From the NCBI RefSeq assembly GCF_035994945.1, contig NZ_CP108677.1, positions 3,720,001-3,784,000 on the forward strand: a stretch of DNA of 64,000 nt, given 5' to 3'. The notes under the pieces are model-generated. The model saw nothing but the letters and a program-made list of their open reading frames with translations, was not told the origin of the DNA and ran no database searches. Below are positions 50,840 through 58,346 of the stretch, one piece after another. Source of the stretch: Streptomyces sp. NBC_01216. Its GTDB lineage: Bacteria > Actinomycetota > Actinomycetes > Streptomycetales > Streptomycetaceae. Position 1 is the first letter of the stretch; every line of letters starts with the position of its first letter. A program made the position numbers and the translations under genes.

Positions 50840-52153
50840 TTGAGTGACATAGAGACTGCCCTGACCATCGCCACGCGCGTACTGGTGCTGGGCGTCATCG
50901 TCGCGGTACCGACCATCGCCTTCGCCGCCGCCGAGTCCAAGGTGGGCCGGTGGCGGCGGAGACAGGCCGACAGAGTCCGCACCCTCCGCAGACGGCTGAC
51001 CGTCCGCTTGGCACGGCACACGCTCACCCGGGCCGACGAGGCGATCTCCCTGGTGCTCCCCGACAACGGACTGCACACCAGGCCGCTGATCGAGCAATCC
51101 ATCACGCGCTGGTGGCACGAGGCCGTGATCGGCCTGCCCGTCGGCCTCATCTTCATGGCCTTCTTCGGCTACCTCGCCTCGTACGCGGTGGAGGTCTCCG
51201 AGGTCATCCGCCGACCGCTGCCCCCACCGAACGCGAACCCACAGGAAGGGGGAGGGGCGTACAGCGGCCTTGACCCTCTCGCCAGCCTCTACGCCGGGAC
51301 CAGGGACGCGGTCCTGTTCACCGTGGACCAGGCGGAGGATCTGGTACACCGCCTACAGAAGCTGTGGGGCCAGCCGTGGGAGAAGCCCTGGGACACGGCC
51401 ACCACGCTCGTGTTCCTGATGCTCGTATACGTCGTGATCGACATGGCCCGCCGGCTACTTCCCGCGATCCTCGCCGCCTTCGGGGTAGCCCGCAGGAAGA
51501 AGGAGCCGACCGGTGGCCTGCCGCCGTCGCTGCGCTCCGGCCTCGGTGTCGTGTTCGCCCCAGCCGTCGACAACCATGACGAGCAGCAGCACCGGCCGGT
51601 CGCAGTGATCCTCAGCTACGCCACCGGCGCCGCCCGAGCCCATCAGGAGATGGGTGAACGGTCCCCTCTGGACGCCCGGCGAGTCTCGGTGCGCGGCGTC
51701 GAACGCGTCATACGACGGGCCTGGAAGGTCCGCCACGGCAAGCCCAAGCCGCCCCACCGTCGTGAACTCAAGACCCACGCCGCGAAGGTCGTGGGCGCGC
51801 TGCGCCGGGCCGAGGAACGCCAGTACACCGACGAAGACCCGGGCATGGCGCTGAAGGACCTCACTGAGATGCTGCTCACCATCGCCGAGCGATACGCGGA
51901 AGGCCGCACCGGACAGCTCCTGGACGACGTCGACGAGATCGAGCCGGTGACCGACCGGACCGCGCTCCGCGTGGCCGGCGCCGCCGCCGTGTTCCTCCTC
52001 ATCCTGTTCGGCGCCCCCAAGCTCGGCCTGCCGGACTCCGTCACAGGATCACTCCAAGGGATCGCCGCTATCGCGGCCGTCGCCCTGTTCTTCAACCACC
52101 GGTACAACGCCACAGACCTGGTCGACATCTTCCGAGGCGCCGACCGTAAGTGA
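50840..52153 (+). CDS. Multi-TM membrane protein, unknown
   Basis: 437 aa from TTG 50840 (AAGGGG upstream). TM segments near residues 10-32 (VLVLGVIVAVPTIAFAAA), ~95-118 (VIGLPVGLIFMAFFGYLASY), ~190-215 (LVFLMLVYVVIDMARRLLPA) and two near the end (AAAVFLLILFGAPKLGLP, IAAIAAVALFFNHRY). A ~130-residue soluble part follows the third TM. Not recognised. Standing after the XRE-ImmA pair it could be an effector of the same defence cargo, but this is only positional. Confidence 0.7.
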   Translation: MSDIETALTIATRVLVLGVIVAVPTIAFAAAESKVGRWRRRQADRVRTLRRRLTVRLARHTLTRADEAISLVLPDNGLHTRPLIEQSITRWWHEAVIGLPVGLIFMAFFGYLASYAVEVSEVIRRPLPPPNANPQEGGGAYSGLDPLASLYAGTRDAVLFTVDQAEDLVHRLQKLWGQPWEKPWDTATTLVFLMLVYVVIDMARRLLPAILAAFGVARRKKEPTGGLPPSLRSGLGVVFAPAVDNHDEQQHRPVAVILSYATGAARAHQEMGERSPLDARRVSVRGVERVIRRAWKVRHGKPKPPHRRELKTHAAKVVGALRRAEERQYTDEDPGMALKDLTEMLLTIAERYAEGRTGQLLDDVDEIEPVTDRTALRVAGAAAVFLLILFGAPKLGLPDSVTGSLQGIAAIAAVALFFNHRYNATDLVDIFRGADRK

Positions 52154-52404
52154 GAGGCCCGGCCGGCGTGGGGCTGGCCTGCGATCCGAAGGCAGACACG
52201 TGTCTCCTCCCTTGCCTGACGCTCCGCCGGACAGGTGAGAAACCACGGAAGGCTGTGCCGGTGCTCTCGACGCCGTTCGATCGCACCCACGATGAGGCCA
52301 TGACCCGCTCCTTCGCCGTGGCACGCCCACCAGCCCCTCAACTCCACACCAGTACCGCTAGACAGAGCTGCTCCGCCAGGGTCCCTGATGAGGCGGTGTG
52401 ACAC

Positions 52405-52995
52405 ATGACAACGATCATCAGGATCGCCGAGCGGATCAGGCGGGAGCAACAAAGCCTGCGCCCGCCCGCATGGCAGTTCCTCCGCAATTCGCCGGCTTGG
52501 CTGCTGGTCCGGTCCCCCACCTGGTCCATCAGCAACACGGCCGCGGCCTGGCTCAATTCGGCGCTGAGAGCCTTGCCCGAACCACCGGGGCTCGAGCGAC
52601 TCCGCATCTGGACGGTCTGGCAGCAGCAGCTCCTGACCTCCCTGTCCCTACTGGAACAACTGACTCCTCCTATCCGACCGGCGGCCCGGCTACAAGAGAC
52701 CCGTCAGCTCCTGGACGCGTTCAGCGAGACGCGGTTCGTTGAGCTGAGAGAGAGCCTCACGCCCCTGGAGGATAAGGAAACCATCGAGATCCAGGCACTG
52801 GCCGACCGATTCTCGGACGCACTCGTCGACCTGCCACCGGACCAGGCGCGACGCTGGCGTGTGGAGCTCCTCGCGGCCACCATCCTCAGCGGCTGCCCCA
52901 AGAAGATCGAGGAGATGAGTGACGAAGCCGCCGTCGATTACATTGACGACACCATGCGTATCGTCCTAAGCGTGATTGAGTTCTGGGAGCGGTAG
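52405..52995 (+). CDS. Helical hypothetical protein
   Basis: 196 aa from ATG 52405. All-helical: TIIRIAERIRREQQSLRPPA, WLLVRSPTWSISNTAAAWLN, EIQALADRFSDALVDLPPDQ, YIDDTMRIVLSVIEFWER. No family recognised. Same strand as the membrane protein gene; 250 bp between them hold no other gene. Confidence 0.55.
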   Translation: MTTIIRIAERIRREQQSLRPPAWQFLRNSPAWLLVRSPTWSISNTAAAWLNSALRALPEPPGLERLRIWTVWQQQLLTSLSLLEQLTPPIRPAARLQETRQLLDAFSETRFVELRESLTPLEDKETIEIQALADRFSDALVDLPPDQARRWRVELLAATILSGCPKKIEEMSDEAAVDYIDDTMRIVLSVIEFWER

Positions 52996-53133
52996 GACCC
53001 CGCATAAGAAGGCGACTTCCGCGCGTTCTCTTGTCGTTCAAGCCATTCAGCAGCGGCTCGTCGACACCCGGCACGGCTGCGACGCTGCCGACCCGCCCGC
53101 CCACAGGCACGGCATCGATTCCCTGAGTGGGCG

Positions 53134-53532
53134 TTAAGTCCGTTTCTGGTAGCGGCCTCGTCCGGGTTGGGTGAGGAAGCCTTGGCGGACGAGGCGTCCG
53201 AGGCGGCTGCGGGTGACGTTGACGGATGCCTCGTCGGTGGGCATGCCGAGGAGTTCGTGCAGCTCACGGGCTCTGAACACCTGGCCGGGGTGCTGGTTGA
53301 AGGCGTTGACGATGGCCTGGTAGGCGGTGCCCGTCTCGGGCGGGTCGGGTTCGGCTCCTGCCGGCGCGACCTCTGCGATGACCTTCCGGGCGGTGTCCAG
53401 GTCCACGAGTCGAGCCTCGGTCTCGCGCAGGGCAGCGGTCAAGTGCTCGATCTGACCGCGTAGCTCTGCGGCTCGGGCGGTGACCTCGTCGTGCTGGGCC
53501 TGGAGGCCGGCGAGGAGTTCGGCGACGTTCAC
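53134..53532 (-). CDS. Winged-helix passenger protein of the IS
   Basis: 132 aa; GTG 53532 overlaps the transposase stop. N-terminal coiled coil ELRGQIEHLTAALRETEARL, then a winged-helix domain AIVNAFNQHPGQVFRARELH, SRLGRLVRQGFLTQPGRGRY. Lies entirely inside the IS ends. Probably regulates or targets transposition; such accessory ORFs are unusual for IS5-type elements. Confidence 0.75.
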   Translation of the reverse strand: MNVAELLAGLQAQHDEVTARAAELRGQIEHLTAALRETEARLVDLDTARKVIAEVAPAGAEPDPPETGTAYQAIVNAFNQHPGQVFRARELHELLGMPTDEASVNVTRSRLGRLVRQGFLTQPGRGRYQKRT

Positions 53533-54392
53533 GCGGCCAGTCCCAGGCAGTCACGCCAGGCGGGACTCGGTGTGGTGAGGCGGCGGGTCATGTTCGCGGT
53601 GGAGGCCCAGTAGACGCGCGAGACGGAGGTGTCGGGCCGGTGGTCGTACTCACGGGCCAGACGCCGGTGCAGCAGCAGCGTGCCGTTCGTCTGCTCCACC
53701 ACCCACCGCTTCGGCTGCGGGACAAAGTCTTTGCCCTGGTCTGCGGGGTTGCGGCGGACGACCTCGACGTCGATGTCCATCAACGCACCGTGGATGACGA
53801 CTTCGTCCTTGAAGCCCTGGTCCACCAGGGCCTTCTCCAGGCGCATCCCGCACCGCTCGGCGGCCTGGTCGAGCAGGGCGGTGCCGGCGGCGTTGTCGTG
53901 GGCCGAGGCAGCCAGGACGACGACGCCGATGATCAGCCCCAGAACATCCACGGCCAGTCCCCGCTTGCGCCCCGACACCTTCTTGTTGGCGTCCAGCCCC
54001 GTCGTGGTCTTCGGGACACCCGCGGCCGCACGCACGGACCGGGTGTCGAGGATCACGAGGGACGGGTCCTCTAATCGCCGGGCTCTCTCGCGCACCTGGC
54101 AGCGCAGGAGTTCCTGGATCCGCTGGTCGAGGCCGTCCTCGCGCCACAGTCTGAAGTAGTAAAACACCGCCGACCAGGCCGGTAGATCATGCGGCAGGTA
54201 GCGCCACTGACAGCCCGTCCGGTTCTGGTAGAAGATCGCATTCACGACCTCCCTCAGGTCACAGGAACCGGGATCGCCGGTCGCCGACCGCGCCACCCGG
54301 TCCTGCTTCCAGGCAGTGATCATCGGCTCGATCAACAACCACTGCTCGTCCGATAAGTCGCTGAGGTACGGCTCTCTCTTCACACCCCGCAT
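53529..54392 (-). CDS. IS5-family transposase
   Basis: 287 aa. YLSDLSDEQWLLIEPMITAW, GCQWRYLPHDLPAWSAVFYY, VILDTRSVRAAAGVP (first Asp), ALVDQGFKDEVVIHGALM (second Asp), PKRWVVEQTNGTLLLHRRLA (catalytic Glu). Single frame and complete, probably active. Confidence 0.95.
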   Translation of the reverse strand: MRGVKREPYLSDLSDEQWLLIEPMITAWKQDRVARSATGDPGSCDLREVVNAIFYQNRTGCQWRYLPHDLPAWSAVFYYFRLWREDGLDQRIQELLRCQVRERARRLEDPSLVILDTRSVRAAAGVPKTTTGLDANKKVSGRKRGLAVDVLGLIIGVVVLAASAHDNAAGTALLDQAAERCGMRLEKALVDQGFKDEVVIHGALMDIDVEVVRRNPADQGKDFVPQPKRWVVEQTNGTLLLHRRLAREYDHRPDTSVSRVYWASTANMTRRLTTPSPAWRDCLGLAA

Positions 54393-54612
54393 CTCAACAT
54401 GGACATGCCCACCAGGCCGCTCGTACGGCGATCAGTACCACGATCGAGCGATCACGAACCGAGGAAGATCGGACTTAACGCCCACTGAGAAGTCCTGGGT
54501 CTCCAGGTAGAAGCGGCAAAGAGCGTTGAGCGTGGATCGCGCCCTGTGGTTGGTGAACTCGCGCATTGCCGTCCTGTTCGTCCTCTCTTCTGGTGTGGCC
54601 GTACGGGCGGGC

Positions 54613-55353
54613 TCAGAGGTGCTGAGTGAATGCGGTCTCCAGGCGCTCGACGGCGTCTCCATGGGCGCTCAGATGCGGCTGCATCACCCATACGTCCTCA
54701 CGGAAGGGCTCGAACCCCAAGGACCGCCACGTGCGTTGCACCACAGCCTTCTCCCGCGCTTCCCGGGCCGTGTCCTCCCGTTCGGCGACAGGGATGTCGA
54801 TCGGGTACGGATGTGTCGCCACGAGCGCCGCTTGGCCGGCCATCCAGCGGAGCAGCCGGCCGATCAACAATCGGCCGACCCCGCCCAACCCGCGCCATGC
54901 CGGTGCGATCCGAACCCGGTCGATGATGACGACCTGGTCACCGCTCACCAGGCCCTCCTCCAGATCGGAGTGCAGGCCGAGATCCCCCGACTTGTCGAAG
55001 AGCGGTGCGAAGTGCTCGTAGTCGGCGTCGCGCGAGTCCAGCGACTCGTAGACGTTCCCGATGCGCCACAGATCCAGCGTGAGGCCGGACATGGCGAGGA
55101 TCGTCAACTCCTCGCGCTCACCCTGAGACGACTGGGCCAGCGATACGCCAGGGGCCAGGAGCCGCGCATTGGCGGCCTCGGCCTCGTCATCGTCCGGCTC
55201 CCACAGGGGCAGGACGGCGCGGCAGCGCCATTCCAGCGTTGCGGGATCGTCGTGGGCATCGGATGCGACCAGGGAAGCGGACGAGTCGAAACGTAACTCC
55301 AGACGGTTCAGATACGTCAGGAGGTCCGCCCCGGAGGGTGCGGCGTCGGTCAT
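54613..55353 (-). CDS. GNAT-like acetyltransferase
   Basis: 246 aa from ATG 55353. The central pattern DQVVIIDRVRIAPAWRGLGG followed by VGRLLIGRLLRWMAGQAALV matches the acetyl-CoA-binding strand-helix (RxxGxG/A) of GNAT enzymes; TWRSLGFEPFREDVWVM fits the end of the fold. The N-terminal ~120 residues are extra. No strong ribosome site. Last gene of element D before the tRNA. Confidence 0.65.
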   Translation of the reverse strand: MTDAAPSGADLLTYLNRLELRFDSSASLVASDAHDDPATLEWRCRAVLPLWEPDDDEAEAANARLLAPGVSLAQSSQGEREELTILAMSGLTLDLWRIGNVYESLDSRDADYEHFAPLFDKSGDLGLHSDLEEGLVSGDQVVIIDRVRIAPAWRGLGGVGRLLIGRLLRWMAGQAALVATHPYPIDIPVAEREDTAREAREKAVVQRTWRSLGFEPFREDVWVMQPHLSAHGDAVERLETAFTQHL

Positions 55354-55540
55354 AAGGCCACACGCTAGCCACGCGGCCGGCCTCGGATGTGGCGATTCCC
55401 AAGACAGGCGGCGATCCTTTCGGCGGGCACTCCGGCGCAGGTGGTGCGAGACGGTGCGCCACGTGCCCTCCGAACAGGGCCTTCGTGCGAGATGGGGCAC
55501 GCGGAGGGCACGGCAGCCCCCGACAGGTCTAGACAACGAC

Positions 55541-55569
55541 GAAGGCCCAGGTCTCTGACCTGGGCCTTC
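55541..55569 (-). terminator. tRNA-Gly terminator supplied by element D
   Basis: 13-bp stem GAAGGCCCAGGTC / GACCTGGGCCTTC with 3-nt loop, 8 bp beyond the tRNA 3' end on the minus strand. Diverged versions sit left of every other att copy. Confidence 0.8.
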
Positions 55570-55576
55570 GTTCAAG

Positions 55577-55647
55577 AGCGGATGACGGGAATCGAACCCG
55601 CGCTATAAGCTTGGGAAGCTCATGTTCTACCATTAAACTACATCCGC
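55577..55647 (-). tRNA. tRNA-Gly (CCC)
   Basis: 71 nt without encoded CCA. Acceptor GCGGATG pairs with CATCCGC; D arm TAGTTTAATGGTA; anticodon stem TGAGC/GCTTA with loop TTCCCAA (anticodon CCC); T arm GCGGGTTCGATTCCCGT. Its 3' 42 bp (55576-55617) is the att core shared with the four copies to the left. Confidence 0.95.
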
Positions 55648-55800
55648 GCAGCGGACCCGAAGATCGGTACCGCAGACCGATACTGTACCTCATGCCGAAG
55701 TCGAGGCGTGGCTGTCCGTGGCGGAGTGCCGCCTGGAGTGCCGTCCTGTTGATCCCCTAATGTGGCTGTCTCGTCCACCACTTGTCGGGGAAGGGACTTG

Positions 55801-55974
55801 ATGGGTTCGATGGAGCGCACCGTCGTCCGTTGTGCCGAAGGGCACGTGTTCAGCACCGCTTCGTTCCCGTTGCAGCAGCTCGGGGCCGGGCGGATCGGAC
55901 CCGGGCGGCTGCTCCGGTGTCCGCGGTGCGCCCGATTGCGGCGCGCGGTACCCGTGGAGCTTGAGCAGCGCTGA
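55801..55974 (+). CDS. Small zinc-ribbon protein
   Basis: 57 aa from ATG 55801 (GGAAGGG upstream). [12 protein letters not shown] and [12 protein letters not shown] give a C-x3-H...C-x2-C zinc ribbon. Common small Streptomyces protein of unknown role; first gene of chromosomal backbone to the right of the tRNA. Confidence 0.75.
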   Translation: MGSMERTVVRCAEGHVFSTASFPLQQLGAGRIGPGRLLRCPRCARLRRAVPVELEQR

Positions 55975-56038
55975 TGATGTCCGGGCGCGGAGTCTTCCCG
56001 ATTGGGGGAGGCCCGCGCCCTCTGCGTATCGTGGGGTC

Positions 56039-56614
56039 GTGCTTCTCTCAGACAAGGACATCCGGGCCGAGATCGATGCCGGACGGGTGCGCATCGACCC
56101 GTACGACGTAACCATGGTGCAGCCCTCGAGCATCGACGTGAGGCTTGACCGCTTCTTCCGGGTGTTCGAGAACCACCGCTATCCCCACATCGACCCCGCT
56201 GTGGAACAGCTCGACCTGACCCGTGAGGTCGAGCCGGAGGGTGACGAGGCGTTCATCCTCCACCCGGGCGAGTTCGTGCTCGCCTCGACCTACGAGGTCA
56301 TCACCCTGCCGGACGACATCGCGTCGCGCCTGGAGGGCAAGAGCTCCCTCGGCCGGCTGGGGCTCGTCACGCACTCCACCGCCGGGTTCATCGACCCGGG
56401 TTTCTCCGGGCACGTGACCCTGGAGCTGTCCAACCTCGCCACCTTGCCCATCAAGCTCTGGCCGGGAATGAAGATCGGGCAGCTGTGCATGTTCCGGCTG
56501 AGCTCGCCGGCCGAGTTCCCCTACGGCAGCGAGCGGTACGGCTCGCGCTACCAGGGGCAGCGGGGCCCGACGGCCTCCCGCTCGTTCGTGAACTTCCATC
56601 GGACCCAGGTGTGA
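56039..56614 (+). CDS. dcd: dCTP deaminase (housekeeping)
   Basis: 191 aa from GTG 56039. Complete motifs: [20 protein letters not shown] and [20 protein letters not shown] (catalytic Glu), tail [12 protein letters not shown]. Converts dCTP to dUTP (or dUMP in bifunctional forms) for dTMP supply. Useful internal control against the two degenerate paralogues at 35-36 kb. A phosphoribosyltransferase gene follows after 13 bp. Confidence 0.96.
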   Translation: MLLSDKDIRAEIDAGRVRIDPYDVTMVQPSSIDVRLDRFFRVFENHRYPHIDPAVEQLDLTREVEPEGDEAFILHPGEFVLASTYEVITLPDDIASRLEGKSSLGRLGLVTHSTAGFIDPGFSGHVTLELSNLATLPIKLWPGMKIGQLCMFRLSSPAEFPYGSERYGSRYQGQRGPTASRSFVNFHRTQV

Positions 56615-56627
56615 GGCGGCAGGCGGC

Positions 56628-57125
56628 ATGAGTGAGGTACGAGAGAACCTGACGTACGAGGGTTTCGGCCGGGCCGTGCGCGAGCTGGCGCAGACCATCG
56701 CCGACGACGGCTACGAGCCCGACGTCGTGCTCTCCATCGCCCGCGGCGGCGTCTTCGTCGCCGGCGGTCTGGCCTACGCCCTCGACTGCAAGAACATCCA
56801 CCTGGTGAACGTGGAGTTCTACACCGGTGTCGGCACGACGCTGGAGATGCCGGTGATGCTGGCACCCGTGCCCAACGCGATCGACTTCTCCGACAAGAAG
56901 GTCCTGATCGCCGACGACGTCGCCGACACGGGAAAGACCCTCAAGCTCGTCCACGACTTCTGCGTCGACCACGTCGCCGAGGTCCGCTCCGCGGTCGTCT
57001 ACGAGAAGTCGCACTCCCTCGTGAAGTGCGAGTACGTGTGGAAGAAGACCGATGAGTGGATCAACTTCCCGTGGTCGGTCCAGCCGCCCGTCGTGAAGCG
57101 TGAGGGCCAGATCCTCGACGCGTGA
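56628..57125 (+). CDS. Phosphoribosyltransferase
   Basis: 165 aa. PRPP-binding loop KKVLIADDVADTGKTLKLVH and the upstream VVLSIARGGVFVAGGLAYAL are the type I PRTase fold. The substrate base cannot be assigned (xanthine/hypoxanthine-type by similarity). Probably in an operon with dcd. Confidence 0.93.
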   Translation: MSEVRENLTYEGFGRAVRELAQTIADDGYEPDVVLSIARGGVFVAGGLAYALDCKNIHLVNVEFYTGVGTTLEMPVMLAPVPNAIDFSDKKVLIADDVADTGKTLKLVHDFCVDHVAEVRSAVVYEKSHSLVKCEYVWKKTDEWINFPWSVQPPVVKREGQILDA

Positions 57126-57145
57126 GCGGGTGATCAGGTAGCGGA

Positions 57146-57188
57146 GAAGGTCCCCCGTCGGCGCGTCCGCGTCCGGTGGGGGACCTTC
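57146..57188. terminator. Bidirectional terminator between convergent genes
   Basis: GAAGGTCCCCC / GGGGGACCTTC stem between the ends of the phosphoribosyltransferase and Yip1-type genes. Confidence 0.75.
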
Positions 57189-57210
57189 CCGTATGCCCGT
57201 GTGGGCCGAC

Positions 57211-58128
57211 CTACAGGGTGCCGAGCTTGATGAGCGAGAGCAGGGCCACCAGCTGGATCGCCGAGGCGCCCAGCGCCTTCGGCCAGGGCAGGTCGTGCGA
57301 GCGGCTCACCATCAGGGTGAAGAGGGCTCCCGCCGCCAGCCAGGTCGCCCAGCCGATGATCTGCACCAGGCCGTTCTCGCCGCCCAGGAAGAGCGCGAAG
57401 AGCAGCCGGGGCGCGTCGGTGATCGACATGATCAGCATCGACAGGCCCACGGTGGGCTGCCACGAGCCGTCGCCGCCCAGTTGGCGGGCCAGGGTGTGCG
57501 TGACGGCGCCGAGGATCAGACCGCCGACCACGAAGCCCGCACCCGTCATCAGGACGTAGGGGATCGCCGTCGACAGCGTGGCGTTGATCGCCTCCTCGCG
57601 CGCCTGGTCGAATCCGAAGATCGCCAGCAGGCCGTAGAGGAAGGTGACGACCAGTGCGGGGCCCCAGACGGCGTGGTCCCGCGTCCGGAGGAACGTCGGG
57701 GCGGGGCGCAGCACGATCCCGCTCAGCAGCGCCTTCCACGGCAGACGGGGGCCGGAGGGCACGGGGGCCGCGCCCGAGTGGTGGGAGGCGGCGTCACCGT
57801 ACGGGTCGTCGTGGACGCTGAACATCTGGGTGTGGCCGGGGTTGTTCGCCGCGACGTGCCGCTGTTGCTGCTGCGGGGAGGGGTCGCCGAAGTACTCCGG
57901 CTCACCGTGCCCCTGCGACCCGTGCCCGTGCGACCCGTGTCCCCGTGACCCGTGCCCCTGGGGTGCCTGCGGCTGCCCGTAAGGGGCGCCCTGGCCGCCT
58001 CCCGGGCCCTGGGGCCACTGCTGCTGCGGGTAGGGCGGTGGGGCCGCGTTGTACCCGTACGGCGCCTGCTGCGGTTGTTGCTGCGGGGGGCGGTTGTCCC
58101 GCCCGCGTCCGTTCCTGAATCCTGCCAC
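57211..58128 (-). CDS. Yip1-domain membrane protein
   Basis: 305 aa. Disordered N-terminus (~130 residues) rich in Gln, Pro and Gly-His, with HGSRGHGSHGHGSQGHG, then five TM segments (WGPALVVTFLYGLLAIFGF, YVLMTGAGFVVGGLILGAV, VGLSMLIMSITDAPRLLFAL, IIGWATWLAAGALFTLMV, ASAIQLVALLSLIKL) of Yip1 type. Conserved Streptomyces membrane protein. Confidence 0.88.
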   Translation of the reverse strand: MAGFRNGRGRDNRPPQQQPQQAPYGYNAAPPPYPQQQWPQGPGGGQGAPYGQPQAPQGHGSRGHGSHGHGSQGHGEPEYFGDPSPQQQQRHVAANNPGHTQMFSVHDDPYGDAASHHSGAAPVPSGPRLPWKALLSGIVLRPAPTFLRTRDHAVWGPALVVTFLYGLLAIFGFDQAREEAINATLSTAIPYVLMTGAGFVVGGLILGAVTHTLARQLGGDGSWQPTVGLSMLIMSITDAPRLLFALFLGGENGLVQIIGWATWLAAGALFTLMVSRSHDLPWPKALGASAIQLVALLSLIKLGTL

Positions 58129-58346
58129 GCCCTCGAACGTACCCGCTTCCGCGGGAAGGGCGCTCCTTTGCCACGGAGCTGTGACATCCCTTAGGGGGCG
58201 TCAGGGGATGTACCAGGGACGTTCAGGGGACGGTTCAGGGGCGCCGGGGCGGCCCCGAAGCCCCTTCCCCTCCCCGGGGCGGCAGCCGGAAGGGGCCGCC
58301 CCGCGCGACGGCGCGGGACGGCCCCTCCTCATGCGTACCGGAAGCG

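Larger units (their letters stand above)
53127..54485 (-). mobile_element. IS5-family element with passenger winged-helix gene, 1359 bp
   Basis: Inverted repeats GTGGGCGTTAAGTCCG / CGGACTTAACGCCCAC, with TGA target duplication at 53124-53126 and 54486-54488. Carries a transposase and a second overlapping ORF. Confidence 0.88.
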
